Shown here: positions 15,828-25,023 of the stretch, in pieces
Layout: every line of letters starts with the position of its first letter
Numbering within the stretch: position 1 is the stretch's first letter
Source: Facklamia sp. 7083-14-GEN3
Lineage (GTDB): Bacteria; Bacillota; Bacilli; Lactobacillales; Aerococcaceae
Direction of reading: 5' to 3'
DNA: 64,000 bases
Assembly: GCF_024742075.1 (NCBI RefSeq)
Contig: NZ_JANSGD010000001.1
Span: forward strand, 248,001 to 312,000
Notes under the pieces: model-generated
Database searches by the model: none
Seen by the model: only the letters and a program-made list of their open reading frames with translations
What the model was told of the DNA's origin: nothing
Translations under genes and position numbers: made by a program

Positions 15828-17019
15828 ACTCTTTTTTAAAATTATTAAAGCTAACTTTCCGCGTTTTATTGTTTCACTGTTTATCTTTATATTATTAGCT
15901 ACATTAATTAATCAAACAACTAAAGAGCAGTTTACAGACCAATTTGAAATAAAAAAGGCTAAAATAACTATTTTTGATAAAGACCATTCTTCAAGAGCTA
16001 GTCAGAGTCTGATTCATTATCTTGGGGAACGGACTGAAATAATTGAAATTGAAAACAGTCCAGAAGCCATATCTGATGCGTTTTTTGACCGTAGAATTAA
16101 CTATGCGCTAACGATACCTGAAGGGTTTGAAGAACACCTTTTAAATCCTGACTTTACAGCAATTACCTTAAAAAAAGAAAGTCATAATTCTATAATGGAT
16201 GAGATTCGAGTGGATTCTTTAATTGAATCATTTATGTTCAATGCTTCGACTTTGGCCGCTAGCTTACCAACAACGCTTAATCAAAATGCTTTAAATCAAT
16301 ATTTTATGGATCTAGAAAAAAATTTAGATCAAGAGATTGAGATTATTTCGGGTCATAATGTTATTGAAACCTCCAAAATAATTTCTTTTGGATTGTTATT
16401 TCTCCCAATGATTTTGTACTTTACAATGATGAATTTTATTAATAATTTTGGTTACGTAGAAATGGCTATGCGTCAAGAAGATATAATTAGACGTGAGCGA
16501 AATTCTTTATTAAAAGAGTCAAGTCGATTAAAACAAACAGTTCTAGCAACCTCCTGTTATACAATTGGCTTTTGGATCATCCTTATTTGCTTGGCATATT
16601 TATTCTACGGCTCTGAAGCTTTCTCTTCGCAACGATCACTCCTTTTCTTATTATCAAGCTTTGTTGCGACTTTAGGTATTCAAGCAATGGCTTATTTTAT
16701 TGGAGTACTTGCTCCAAATAAAGGAGTTGTCAATTTCCTTGGTAATTTGCTCAGTTTAGTCTTAGCTTATGGGTCTGGGATATTTATTGATATAAGTTTG
16801 ATACCGAAAGAGCTTCAATTTATTGCTTCGATTGCTACTCCTATTTGGTCAGTTAAAGCAAATTATATCATTGCAGAGTCTACTTATTTAAGTGATGCAA
16901 TTATGGATGATTATTGGGAAATTATCGGTATTCAATTATTAATTACGATTGCATATTGGTCAATGGCTCTACTGATTAAAAAATTCACGCAAGAAAAAAA
17001 TTATTTAATTACTACTTAA
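15814..17019 (+). CDS. ABC-2 type permease, second subunit
   Basis: A 401-residue permease with the same plan as its neighbour: N-terminal transmembrane segment (about 16-30), an external domain to about residue 185, then five or six transmembrane segments. The start overlaps the first permease gene by 14 bases. The ATG has an AAGGAGG site inside the preceding gene. It is the last gene of the exporter operon, closed by a 17-bp terminator. It most likely pairs with the preceding permease and the single ATPase. Confidence 0.85.
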   Translation: MPVFKLFFKIIKANFPRFIVSLFIFILLATLINQTTKEQFTDQFEIKKAKITIFDKDHSSRASQSLIHYLGERTEIIEIENSPEAISDAFFDRRINYALTIPEGFEEHLLNPDFTAITLKKESHNSIMDEIRVDSLIESFMFNASTLAASLPTTLNQNALNQYFMDLEKNLDQEIEIISGHNVIETSKIISFGLLFLPMILYFTMMNFINNFGYVEMAMRQEDIIRRERNSLLKESSRLKQTVLATSCYTIGFWIILICLAYLFYGSEAFSSQRSLLFLLSSFVATLGIQAMAYFIGVLAPNKGVVNFLGNLLSLVLAYGSGIFIDISLIPKELQFIASIATPIWSVKANYIIAESTYLSDAIMDDYWEIIGIQLLITIAYWSMALLIKKFTQEKNYLITT

Positions 17020-17033
17020 ATAATCAATTTAAC

Positions 17034-17080
17034 AAAAGCTTTCTCAAATTTTATTACTAATTTGAGAAAGCTTTTCTCAT
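17034..17080 (+). terminator. Terminator of the ABC exporter operon
   Basis: A 17-bp perfect inverted repeat (17034-17050 with 17059-17075) around an 8-base loop, followed by TCTCAT rather than a pure T run; the T of the stem end completes the tract. Confidence 0.8.
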
Positions 17081-17153
17081 ATATGGTAAACTTTCTTATA
17101 ATCTTACTTTGAGCTATAATGAGGGTATCTTATAGAGAAAGTTTGAGGATGAC

Positions 17154-18104
17154 ATGGATTTAGCAATTATTATTTTTCAACAATTGATCATACTTATTTC
17201 GATTGCCATGATTGGTTTTTGGTTAGTTAAAAAGGACCATTTTTCTCAAAATACAGTCAGTCAAATTAATAAAGTAATAGTAAAGTATCTGACACCTTTA
17301 ATTATAATAGAAGCTTTTTTCAAACCGATTGAATCAGAACTTATTATTCAACTGTTACTTGCAATGATAATCTATACAATTTTTTTACTCATTAGAATTT
17401 ATGTTGGTCATTGGTACTTTGGATTAAATGAAAATGGTGTTGCAAAATTTGCGACAGTTTTTGGGAATGTCGGCTTTATAGGGATTCCTTTAACTTTAGC
17501 GGTGTTTGATCCTTCTTTTGTGATGATAACAACAGGACTCTTTCTAATAACAAATTTCTTTTCATGGACATTGGGTTTAAAAATGATTAGTGTAAAAAAT
17601 CAAGAACCTAAAGTTAAATTTACAGCTCGTCCCATTCTAGTAGCCTTTTTGATTGGAGCAATGATTCAAGTGACGAGTCTGCCTATTCCTTCTGTTTTAT
17701 CTAAAGGAATTCATCAATTGAATCAAGTCTATTCACCTTTAGCGATGATCATACTAGGTGCTTATTTTGTCGATATTGCTAAGGTATCAGATTATCTTGA
17801 TTGGAAATTATGGCAAACCGCTGCTATCAAATTACTTATATGGCCGCTTATTAACTTATTTATGCTCTTATTAATACCGGGCTTAAGCTTTGAAACTTTC
17901 TTTATTTTAGTTATGATTCTTGCCGGCCCTTCTGCAATGATGACAGCACTATTGAGTCAGTTAATAGGTGGTGATTATTTAAAAGGGGCTAAAATTGTTC
18001 TACTAACAACCGTAGGCTCACTTTTGACAATTCCACTTATTTTAAATTTGGCAACTTGGCTATATGAAAACTATTATTTATTAGGAGGATTTATTAATGG
18101 ATAA
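17154..18104 (+). CDS. AEC family transporter (auxin efflux carrier type)
   Basis: A 316-residue membrane carrier with about ten transmembrane segments in two five-helix halves. Family marks are the crossover NVGFIGIPLTLAVF in the first half and GPSAMMTALLSQLIGGD in the second. In lactic acid bacteria, members act as malate, lactate or amino-acid-linked carriers; the substrate here is open. The ATG follows GTTTGAGGATGAC. The next gene, yggS, starts inside its last codons (8-base overlap), so the two are co-translated, although a functional link is not known. Confidence 0.87.
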   Translation: MDLAIIIFQQLIILISIAMIGFWLVKKDHFSQNTVSQINKVIVKYLTPLIIIEAFFKPIESELIIQLLLAMIIYTIFLLIRIYVGHWYFGLNENGVAKFATVFGNVGFIGIPLTLAVFDPSFVMITTGLFLITNFFSWTLGLKMISVKNQEPKVKFTARPILVAFLIGAMIQVTSLPIPSVLSKGIHQLNQVYSPLAMIILGAYFVDIAKVSDYLDWKLWQTAAIKLLIWPLINLFMLLLIPGLSFETFFILVMILAGPSAMMTALLSQLIGGDYLKGAKIVLLTTVGSLLTIPLILNLATWLYENYYLLGGFING

Positions 18105-18762
18105 AGAGAAAATGGCTAAGAATTTAGCGAAAGTACAGTCAGATATTGCGCCTTATTCGACTAAGATGGTGGCGGTGACAAAGTTTGTTGATGCTAAAAC
18201 GACTAGAGACCTATATGATTTAGGTGTTCGTGAAATGGGAGAAAATCGATCAGATAAATTTCTAGCAAAACTTGAAGCACTGGAGGATATCCAATCGGAT
18301 ATTACTTGGCACTTTATCGGTCATCTGCAATCAAGGCAAGTCAAATTGATTATCAATCAAGTAGATTATTTACATTCTTTAGACCGTCTATCTTTAGCTA
18401 AAGAAATACAAAAGCGAGCGGAACATCCTGTAAAATGCTTTCTACAAGTTAATGTTTCAGGAGAGGAGACTAAAGGAGGGTTTGATCCTGACCGAGTGAT
18501 GGAGGCAGTAGAAGCTATTGAGGTCTATGATAAGGTCCAAATTGTTGGATTAATGACCATGGCACCCATCGATGCAGGTGAAACAGAGCTTCATTCATAT
18601 TTTTCAGAATTAAAAGAGCTTCAAGAAAAGGTAGCAAGTAAAAATTATGCTTGGGCCCCTTGTAAAGATATAAGTATGGGAATGTCACGGGACTATCATG
18701 TAGCTTTAGAAGAAGGGGCCAGCTATATCCGTGTGGGTAGTGCATTGTTCGATCCTAAATAA
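18097..18762 (+). CDS. yggS: YggS family pyridoxal phosphate homeostasis protein
   Basis: A 221-residue PLP-binding alanine-racemase-like TIM barrel without enzymatic activity, which keeps free PLP balanced. The PLP-binding Lys is in MVAVTKFVDA (about residue 28); the family signature GENRSDKFLAK, the phosphate-loop region LMTMAP and the C-terminal SMGMSRDYHVA...IRVGSALFD are intact. Start ATG at 18097 follows AGGAGGATTTATT within the AEC carrier gene. In other Firmicutes yggS sits in the division cluster with sepF; here it does not. Length is typical. Confidence 0.95.
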   Translation: MDKEKMAKNLAKVQSDIAPYSTKMVAVTKFVDAKTTRDLYDLGVREMGENRSDKFLAKLEALEDIQSDITWHFIGHLQSRQVKLIINQVDYLHSLDRLSLAKEIQKRAEHPVKCFLQVNVSGEETKGGFDPDRVMEAVEAIEVYDKVQIVGLMTMAPIDAGETELHSYFSELKELQEKVASKNYAWAPCKDISMGMSRDYHVALEEGASYIRVGSALFDPK

Positions 18763-18813
18763 TTGAATATTAAAAAGAAGTCACTGTAATGTGACTTCTT
18801 TTTAATATTCAAT
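18762..18813. terminator. 23-bp inverted-repeat terminator between yggS and lepB
   Basis: A perfect 23-bp stem (18762-18784 with 18791-18813) around a six-base loop, TGTAAT. The stem contains A5 on the left and T5 on the right, so it can stop transcription both ways between two convergent genes. The left arm begins within the yggS stop codon. Confidence 0.85.
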
Positions 18814-18844
18814 AAACTAATGAAAGGCTTATCTTATCAGCCTT

Positions 18845-19351
18845 CTATAGGGTGGAAAATTTATTGAAAGGGAAGAAAATCATTTTTACTTCTGACAAAA
18901 GATTGTCTTCAGAAATTAAACCCATCTTTCTAGAATCGACTGAGTTTTTCCGATTATCTCCTAAGCAATAAAAATAACCTTCTGAAATGGTATCGACCTC
19001 AAGATCTTGAGTAATTTGATTGGTTAAATATGGTTCATCCATTTTCTCACCATTCACATAGAGAACATTGTCCATATATTTAATAGCATCTCCAGGCACA
19101 CCGATGACACGTTTAATGTAACGCTTTTTCTGTTCAGGCACTTTAAAAACAATGACATCAAAACGTTCAACTTTTGAAAAGTTACTAGCTATAACAAGGT
19201 CATTATGTTGAAAGGTATTCATCATAGAGCTTCCATCCACCCTATAAACACTGAAAATAACAAATCGTAAGATCATTAATAATAAGAATAGGGTTAGTAA
19301 CCATTTATTATTTTTGGAAAAATTTTTAATGGTATCTGTGTCTACGTTCAT
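18845..19351 (-). CDS. lepB: Signal peptidase I
   Basis: A 168-residue type I signal peptidase that cleaves signal peptides outside the membrane. One N-terminal transmembrane segment (about 17-36) is followed by box B VDGSSMMNT with catalytic Ser42, box D KKRYIKRVIGVPGD with general base Lys80, and box E GDNRKNSVDSR. The length matches small Firmicute SipS-type enzymes. It is transcribed alone. Clients in this window include the PrsA-like protein and the secreted proteins at 23278 and 42400. Confidence 0.96.
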   Translation of the reverse strand: MNVDTDTIKNFSKNNKWLLTLFLLLMILRFVIFSVYRVDGSSMMNTFQHNDLVIASNFSKVERFDVIVFKVPEQKKRYIKRVIGVPGDAIKYMDNVLYVNGEKMDEPYLTNQITQDLEVDTISEGYFYCLGDNRKNSVDSRKMGLISEDNLLSEVKMIFFPFNKFSTL

Positions 19352-19529
19352 TTGAAGCTACCTTTCATTTTAATCATTGAGTTAAGCCTATTATAGCAAT
19401 TATCAATAGATTATCTATAGCTAACTAGACATTGAATATTAATGTCCTCTTTAATTATCAAAAGTGAGTAAGGATAAGTTATTGTGATTGAATGAAAAGA
19501 AAAAGCGTTCAAGTAATAATAAAATATAG

Positions 19530-19573
19530 AAAAGACCCTTAAGTGGGATGTTGTTTCCAATTAAGGGTCTTTT
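19530..19573 (-). terminator. Terminator after glgP
   Basis: AAAAGACCCTTAA (19530-19542) pairs with TTAAGGGTCTTTT (19561-19573), 13 bp around an 18-base loop. Read on the minus strand the stem ends in T, downstream of glgP. Confidence 0.75.
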
Positions 19574-19596
19574 AGAACTAATATAAATAAGTAGTT

Positions 19597-21882
19597 TTAT
19601 TCCTCACCGTGAGATACCGGCAAATGCCAAATGGCATCATTATAGTCCCCAATGGTACGATCACTTGAGAAAAAACCAGAATTAGCAATATTGACAACTG
19701 ATTTTTGATACCAAGTTTCAATATTCTCATAATCTCTCAGCATCTGTTCTTTAGTAGCGATATAGTCTTCTAAATCAATCAAAGTCATAAAATAGTCTTT
19801 ATTGATTAATTCTTGGTGCAAACGGGTTAGACGCTCTTCATTACCAAAATACAACATTCCATGGGATACAATAAAGTCTACCAAGGGTTTGATGGTGCCT
19901 TTTTCATAGAGGTCTTTAGCTATATAACCATTACTTTCATAGAGATGAATAATTTCTTTACTTTCTTTCCCAAAAATATAGATATTTTCTTGCCCAACTT
20001 TTTCAAGAATCTCAACATTGGCTCCATCTAGCGTTCCAATTGTTAGTGCTCCATTAGCCATGAACTTCATATTTCCTGTTCCAGAAGCTTCTTTTGAAGC
20101 TAAGGAAATCTGTTCAGAAATATCAGCTGCTGGAATAAGGTAAGAAGCATTGGTGACATTATAGTTTCCAACCATGATAACTTGTAAGTGAGGAGCGACC
20201 TCCTTATCTAAACTGATTAATTGTGACAGAGTTAAGATTAGGTGAATAATATCTTGTGCAATAGTATAAGCAGGGGCTGCTTTTCCTCCAAAAATAACGG
20301 TAATAGGCGTTTCGGGGATATTCCCTTTTTTAATATCTAGATATTTATGAATCACCCATAAAGCGTTCATCTGTTGACGTTTATATTCGTGGAATCGTTT
20401 GATTTGAATATCAATGATAGAGTGTTCATTAATTGTAACCTTCATTCGATCTTGTAATCTTTTCTTCAACCGCATCTTGTTATTGTGTTTGATGGCTCTC
20501 AATTTACTTAATGTGCGCTCATCGTCTTTAAAATTTATAAATTGTGAAAGATCGGCATTTCGATGCCAAAGCGTTCCGATTTTAAGATCTAGGTATTCTG
20601 AAAGTTCCTTATTTGCATCCATTACCCAACGGCGGAAGGTGATACCATTGGTCATATTGTGGAACTTGTCTGGATAGATTTCATAAAAGGGTTTTAAAGC
20701 CGTTGTTTTTAGAATTTCAGTATGCAATTCTGCAACACCATTGACAGAAAAACCAAAGTGAATAGCTAAATGAGCCATATGGACATAATTGGAACTGTCA
20801 ATAATCCAAACTTCAGCTTGATTTGGATAGCGTTTTCTAATCATTTGGTCGAGACGTTGAATAATATTGGCAATTTCCGGCATGATTAATTGTATATCAC
20901 TAAAAGGCCAAGTTTCTAAAGCTTCAGCTAAGATAGTATGATTGGTAAAAGCCGTTATTTTAGTCACAATTTGATAAGCTTCTTCAAAGTCAATGCCCTC
21001 TTTCATTAAAAGGCGCACCAATTCAGGAATTATAAAACTTGGATGGGTATCATTGATTTGAATAACAGCATAATCAGCTAAGTCATGTAAATTGCTACCT
21101 TTTTCTTTAGCTTCATGTAGAACAAGTTGTGCTCCATTTGAAACCATAAAATATTGTTGATAAATCCGCAGCAATCTTCCTTCATGGTCTGAATCATCAG
21201 GATAGAGGAAGAGTGTAAGGTTTTCTTTAATATTTGTCTTATCAAAATCAATAGAGTTTTCAGAAACGATAGACTCATTGACAGTGTCTAAATCAAACAG
21301 GCGCAAGCGATTACGATGAGTTTGTTTATAACCTAAAATATCTAGGTCATAAAGAGTTGATTTGAGTGTGAAAGAAGCGTAGGGAACTTCGAAGGTGAGA
21401 TGCGATTTTTTAATCCAGTCTTGACCAGTTAACCATGCATCCGGTACGGTATGCTGTTGGTTATCAAAAAACTCTTGCTTAAATAAACCAAAATGATAAT
21501 TTAAACCAATTCCATCTCCATTAATTCCCATCTTGGTGATAGAATCAACAAAACAAGCAGCCAGTCTACCGAGACCACCGTTTCCTAAGGAAGGTTCATT
21601 CTCAGCATGTTCTATATCCATTAAGTTCTTTCCATTGGCGATTAATTCGTTATTAATTTGATTATAAATGCCCAAATTAATTAAATTGTTACTTAAAACT
21701 TTTCCAATTAAGAATTCTGCAGAAAAGTAATAAAGTTTTCTCTTTTGGTCTTGGTCCCGATAAGGTAGTCGACGAGACTCATCTTTTACTACTTCCATTA
21801 ATACGGTATATAGTTCTTTATTATCACAATCATAAACTTTTTTTTGAAAGAGGTCTTGAGTATAACGCTCTAGTAAAGTCAT
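19597..21882 (-). CDS. glgP: Glycogen phosphorylase
   Basis: Releases glucose 1-phosphate from glycogen ends using phosphate and PLP. The PLP lysine is in TGNMKFMANGALTIG, and family marks SLGNGGLGRLAACFVDS, INDTHPSFIIPELVR and NMTNGITFRRW are intact. I place the start at the ATG 21882 (MTLLERYTQD), which has an AAAGGAGAAA site; an upstream in-frame ATG at 21924 has none. This gives 761 residues, the short bacterial form. Unlike most Lactobacillales, where glgP closes the glgBCDA operon, it stands alone 4 kb away on the opposite strand, so synthesis and breakdown can be controlled separately. Confidence 0.96.
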   Translation of the reverse strand: MTLLERYTQDLFQKKVYDCDNKELYTVLMEVVKDESRRLPYRDQDQKRKLYYFSAEFLIGKVLSNNLINLGIYNQINNELIANGKNLMDIEHAENEPSLGNGGLGRLAACFVDSITKMGINGDGIGLNYHFGLFKQEFFDNQQHTVPDAWLTGQDWIKKSHLTFEVPYASFTLKSTLYDLDILGYKQTHRNRLRLFDLDTVNESIVSENSIDFDKTNIKENLTLFLYPDDSDHEGRLLRIYQQYFMVSNGAQLVLHEAKEKGSNLHDLADYAVIQINDTHPSFIIPELVRLLMKEGIDFEEAYQIVTKITAFTNHTILAEALETWPFSDIQLIMPEIANIIQRLDQMIRKRYPNQAEVWIIDSSNYVHMAHLAIHFGFSVNGVAELHTEILKTTALKPFYEIYPDKFHNMTNGITFRRWVMDANKELSEYLDLKIGTLWHRNADLSQFINFKDDERTLSKLRAIKHNNKMRLKKRLQDRMKVTINEHSIIDIQIKRFHEYKRQQMNALWVIHKYLDIKKGNIPETPITVIFGGKAAPAYTIAQDIIHLILTLSQLISLDKEVAPHLQVIMVGNYNVTNASYLIPAADISEQISLASKEASGTGNMKFMANGALTIGTLDGANVEILEKVGQENIYIFGKESKEIIHLYESNGYIAKDLYEKGTIKPLVDFIVSHGMLYFGNEERLTRLHQELINKDYFMTLIDLEDYIATKEQMLRDYENIETWYQKSVVNIANSGFFSSDRTIGDYNDAIWHLPVSHGEE

Positions 21883-22011
21883 AAATTTCTCCTTTATAGT
21901 GATCAATTGAAAAAAGCATTTCATAACAAAATTTAAATATACTTTTGTCTTCTTTATTATAGGTTAAAGGATAGTGTCCTGCAATTTAATCTACTATTGA
22001 ATGGGACTTAA

Positions 22012-22047
22012 AAAGCCCTATCCATCATTTAAAGCTGATGAATAGGG
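22012..22047 (-). terminator. Terminator after the DUF368 gene
   Basis: CCCTAT-C-CATCA pairs with TGATG-A-ATAGGG around an 8-base loop, with AAAAA on the plus-strand left side, which reads as T on the minus strand. Confidence 0.7.
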
Positions 22048-22066
22048 TGTGATGAAGCAATTATAA

Positions 22067-22900
22067 CTAATTAATCTTTTTATACTTTTCCTCTAAGCGT
22101 GCCATCCACCAACCTAAAGCACTTCCTAATAAGAGCATGAGGCCGCAGATTGCATAGCCACTTATTTGAATGCCTGTATAATCGGTTGGAATTATCATAA
22201 AAGTAGATGCCAGGACAACACCAAAAATAAAGTGGAAGAACTTTGCATAGTAGTGGTCAAAAATCCCCTCAATGAGTTTAGACAAGAGCAGTACAGTCAA
22301 AATACCACCCACTCCAATCGGAATAATCACAGCGAGGTCTAAGCTTTTAAACCCATCAGACATTAGCTTATACATGCCCATGTAAAGAATAAAATTTGAA
22401 GGGCTCAATCCTGGAATGAGTACTCCTAAGGCAATCAAAGCTCCTGCAATCATCCAAGTGAAAAAGTTTGCTGAAACTTGTCCGCCAAACCATGATTGTC
22501 CAAATATAAGTAAACATAAGGCCGCAATAAACGAAAGGACCATTATAATCAAATCTGACTGAATGCGTCCCTCTTGGCCAGCTTCTTTCCACAGTGAAGG
22601 GATCATACCCACTATGCATCCAACAAAAAACCACATGACATAAGTTTCATAATTTTCGAGCACATGACTAACACCGAATGATAAAATCACTATTCCAGCC
22701 AAGGCACCTAAGCCGACAGGTATGAAGAATATGACATTTTCGACAAAGTCCTTAGTCATATTAGCTAGAAAACGAATAATACGCTCATATAAACCAAAAA
22801 TTGCTGCTAGAGCACCACCAGAAACGCCAGGTAAAATGAAGCCTGACCCAATGAACATACCTTTGACAAAGCGCCAAATCCAATCAATTGTTTTTTCCAT
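22067..22900 (-). CDS. DUF368 membrane protein (PopT-type undecaprenyl phosphate translocase)
   Basis: A 277-residue polytopic membrane protein of the DUF368 family. Members named PopT have been described as moving undecaprenyl phosphate back across the membrane for cell-wall synthesis. Marks are GFILPGVSGGALAAIFGLYERI near the start, LGVLIPGLSPSNFILYMGMY in the second half and about eight transmembrane segments; the two PGxS repeats mark the inverted halves. A strong AGGGCAATT-type site precedes the ATG. It is monocistronic. UppP, which makes the same lipid carrier, is encoded at 47803. The transport role is family knowledge. Confidence 0.88.
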   Translation of the reverse strand: MEKTIDWIWRFVKGMFIGSGFILPGVSGGALAAIFGLYERIIRFLANMTKDFVENVIFFIPVGLGALAGIVILSFGVSHVLENYETYVMWFFVGCIVGMIPSLWKEAGQEGRIQSDLIIMVLSFIAALCLLIFGQSWFGGQVSANFFTWMIAGALIALGVLIPGLSPSNFILYMGMYKLMSDGFKSLDLAVIIPIGVGGILTVLLLSKLIEGIFDHYYAKFFHFIFGVVLASTFMIIPTDYTGIQISGYAICGLMLLLGSALGWWMARLEEKYKKIN

Positions 22901-23039
22901 AATTGCCCTCCAAAGTTAAATACTTGTTTAGTTTAGTCCTTCTTGGTAAAATTTTCAATTAAAGTTAATCTTATGCAAGAGTAGGTCTTTTAATGAATCT
23001 ATTGTATAATATTATTAGTATGAAAAAGGAGCGATAGGA

Positions 23040-23288
23040 ATGAATAAAGTTTATTTTTCTGATAAATGTCCGGATACAGAGGGGTTTATTAGTCGTTTAG
23101 ATAAAATGCAAGTGAGCTACGAAGCAGTTAACATAACTGAATCAATGAAGAACTTAAAAGATTTTCTTAAATTAAGAGATAGTCGCAGTGAATTCGATGA
23201 GGCTAAAAAGAATGGCTATGTAGGTATTCCTATTTTATATTCTAATGACCAGTTAATCTACGATTTGGATACAATTAATGAAAAATAA
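23040..23288 (+). CDS. Glutaredoxin-like protein, CPDT type
   Basis: An 82-residue glutaredoxin-fold protein. The active-site loop is SDKCPDTEGF, with a single Cys (CPDT) rather than CxxC; the cis-Pro loop GYVGIPILYSND is present. Proteins of this type (COG4545) share the FLKLRDSRSEFDEAK block between the two, as here. Monothiol chemistry is therefore expected, such as reduction of mixed disulfides, but the partner is unknown. The ATG follows AAGGAGCGATAGG. The last 11 bases overlap the start of the secreted-protein gene at 23278, so the two are co-translated. Confidence 0.82.
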   Translation: MNKVYFSDKCPDTEGFISRLDKMQVSYEAVNITESMKNLKDFLKLRDSRSEFDEAKKNGYVGIPILYSNDQLIYDLDTINEK

Positions 23289-24567
23289 GAAACAGTTATT
23301 CAAAAGTATCGTAATTGGAATTCTCTTCCTTATTTTTAGTCAATCTTTTAAACTTCCGATTAGTCATGCCCAAACAGCCTCTGATTATTATAAAATGTCT
23401 ATTGATATAGTAAATGACTTATCAACTGAAGCTAGTGATCAAGAAGGTGATCAGTTTAGAACGTTTAATGATTCCTTAACGGAATTTGATGTGGAATATA
23501 CAGTCGAACAGCTGGCCAAAGAATATGATATAGAACCTAAAAGAACTACCATCGATCTCGAAGAGGATTACCGTATGGAGTCCTTGCTTTTAAAAGAAGA
23601 TGATTCATATGGTATGGAAATAATTGCTATCTACAAAATCGATCAGTTAGTTTATCTGGCTAGTCAATATTATGGTCCCATCGATTTTATTGAAGAGCAA
23701 GAGGAGCCGGTTCAAATAGCTCGTGCTATTGCTAAAGATTTGCAAATAAGGGCCAGTCTCAAAGGCGATATTATGGAAGAGGACGGTCTGTTAGTAGAAG
23801 TATCTTCTAAAGAAAAGCAAGAAGACTATCATTTGGCTTATTTTAGGGAGCAAGCGGTCTTATCGGACTATCTGGTCAATGAATTTTTAACAAAGCAAAA
23901 TATAGAAGGGATTAATTCCCAACTGACGCTAGCATTGGCAGAAACGAAAGAGATTCCTGAACCAAAGGATAAAAAGTCAGATGATTTAGAAGCCGATAAT
24001 CGTTCATTAGAAGAACAATTAAAGGGGCTGGTACCCGCTTCTTTAAATGAGTCTGAAATATTAGATTTAAAAGATTATGAAGAAAGTATTATAGAACTTG
24101 AGGATCAAATCAAGCTCTATCAATCAAAAACACAGACAGAGATTACAGCGGATAATTTTTCTCTTAATTCTATTAACGATCAGTTGGGACCAGCTATTAG
24201 AAGTGAAGAGAAGGATGACTTTAGGTTAGAAGAATATTATTTTCTTTCAACTAATAAGTTAGTCTATCTTGGCTTCATCTACAGTGATGAACAATTGCTA
24301 CAAGCTAATTTCCATCATTTTGATGAAAATAGCTTTGAAGAAGGTGAGGACTACCAGTCTCTTCTAACAGATTATGAAAACAATGGGTACATCACACTAG
24401 CAGAAATTGAAGAAGCTCTCGGATCAGCTGACAGCGCGGCTTATTATATGATGACTGGCTTTTCTTATTATTCATGGGTAAGTATTTCAGATAACATCCG
24501 CCAATTAACTGCAAGTGTACAACAAGATCAAATTATAAATCTTCAAATTAATGAATCAAATGACTAA
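23278..24567 (+). CDS. Secreted acidic protein of unknown function
   Basis: A 429-residue protein starting with a signal peptide: basic MKNKK, hydrophobic core (about 11-25) and a probable cleavage after SHA (SHA-QT, near residue 31). There is no lipobox Cys, no sortase motif and no second membrane segment. The mature part is acidic, rich in Glu, Asp and Leu, with a predicted coiled-coil stretch around residues 235-290. I do not recognise a domain. The start codon lies inside the glutaredoxin-like gene. Cytidine deaminase follows after 27 bases. It could be an extracellular adaptor or peptidoglycan-associated protein, but nothing in the sequence shows this. Confidence 0.75.
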   Translation: MKNKKQLFKSIVIGILFLIFSQSFKLPISHAQTASDYYKMSIDIVNDLSTEASDQEGDQFRTFNDSLTEFDVEYTVEQLAKEYDIEPKRTTIDLEEDYRMESLLLKEDDSYGMEIIAIYKIDQLVYLASQYYGPIDFIEEQEEPVQIARAIAKDLQIRASLKGDIMEEDGLLVEVSSKEKQEDYHLAYFREQAVLSDYLVNEFLTKQNIEGINSQLTLALAETKEIPEPKDKKSDDLEADNRSLEEQLKGLVPASLNESEILDLKDYEESIIELEDQIKLYQSKTQTEITADNFSLNSINDQLGPAIRSEEKDDFRLEEYYFLSTNKLVYLGFIYSDEQLLQANFHHFDENSFEEGEDYQSLLTDYENNGYITLAEIEEALGSADSAAYYMMTGFSYYSWVSISDNIRQLTASVQQDQIINLQINESND

Positions 24568-24594
24568 TTATTACACACAGGAAGAAGGATCAAA

Positions 24595-25002
24595 GTGGAC
24601 CAAACAGCAATTAATTCTTTGATGGAACAAGCTCGTGAAGCAGTAAAAAGAGCTTATTGTCCCTATTCAGATTTCCCTGTAGGAGCAGCATTACGAACTA
24701 AGGACGGCAAAGTTTATACAGGTGTTAATATTGAAAATGTGTCCTTTGGGGCTACCAATTGTGCAGAACGCTCCGCAATCTTTACAGCTGTATCCGAGGG
24801 ATACCGTCCGGGCTTTATTGAGGCGATTGCGGTAGCAGGAGATACTGAAAATTTTCTAATGCCATGCTCAATTTGCCGTCAAGTTTTGGTAGAAATGGCA
24901 GAGCCTGATACTCCAGTTTTTTTAACACGTAAGGATCAATCAATTTATCAAACCACGGTCAGTGAACTGGTACCAATGGCTTTTCAAAGCCTAGATATGT
25001 AA
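24595..25002 (+). CDS. cdd: Cytidine deaminase
   Basis: A 135-residue tetrameric zinc enzyme that deaminates cytidine and deoxycytidine to uridine. The zinc and proton-relay motif NCAERSAI and the second zinc motif PCSICRQVL are present; family members usually have PCGxCRQ, so Gly is Ser here. The N-terminus has YCPYSDFPVGAAL. The start is GTG at 24595, with GAAGAAGGAT upstream. It follows the secreted protein closely and precedes the glyoxalase by 21 bases, and is probably part of the same transcript. Confidence 0.95.
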   Translation: MDQTAINSLMEQAREAVKRAYCPYSDFPVGAALRTKDGKVYTGVNIENVSFGATNCAERSAIFTAVSEGYRPGFIEAIAVAGDTENFLMPCSICRQVLVEMAEPDTPVFLTRKDQSIYQTTVSELVPMAFQSLDM

Positions 25003-25023
25003 AACATAAAAGGAGGAATTACA

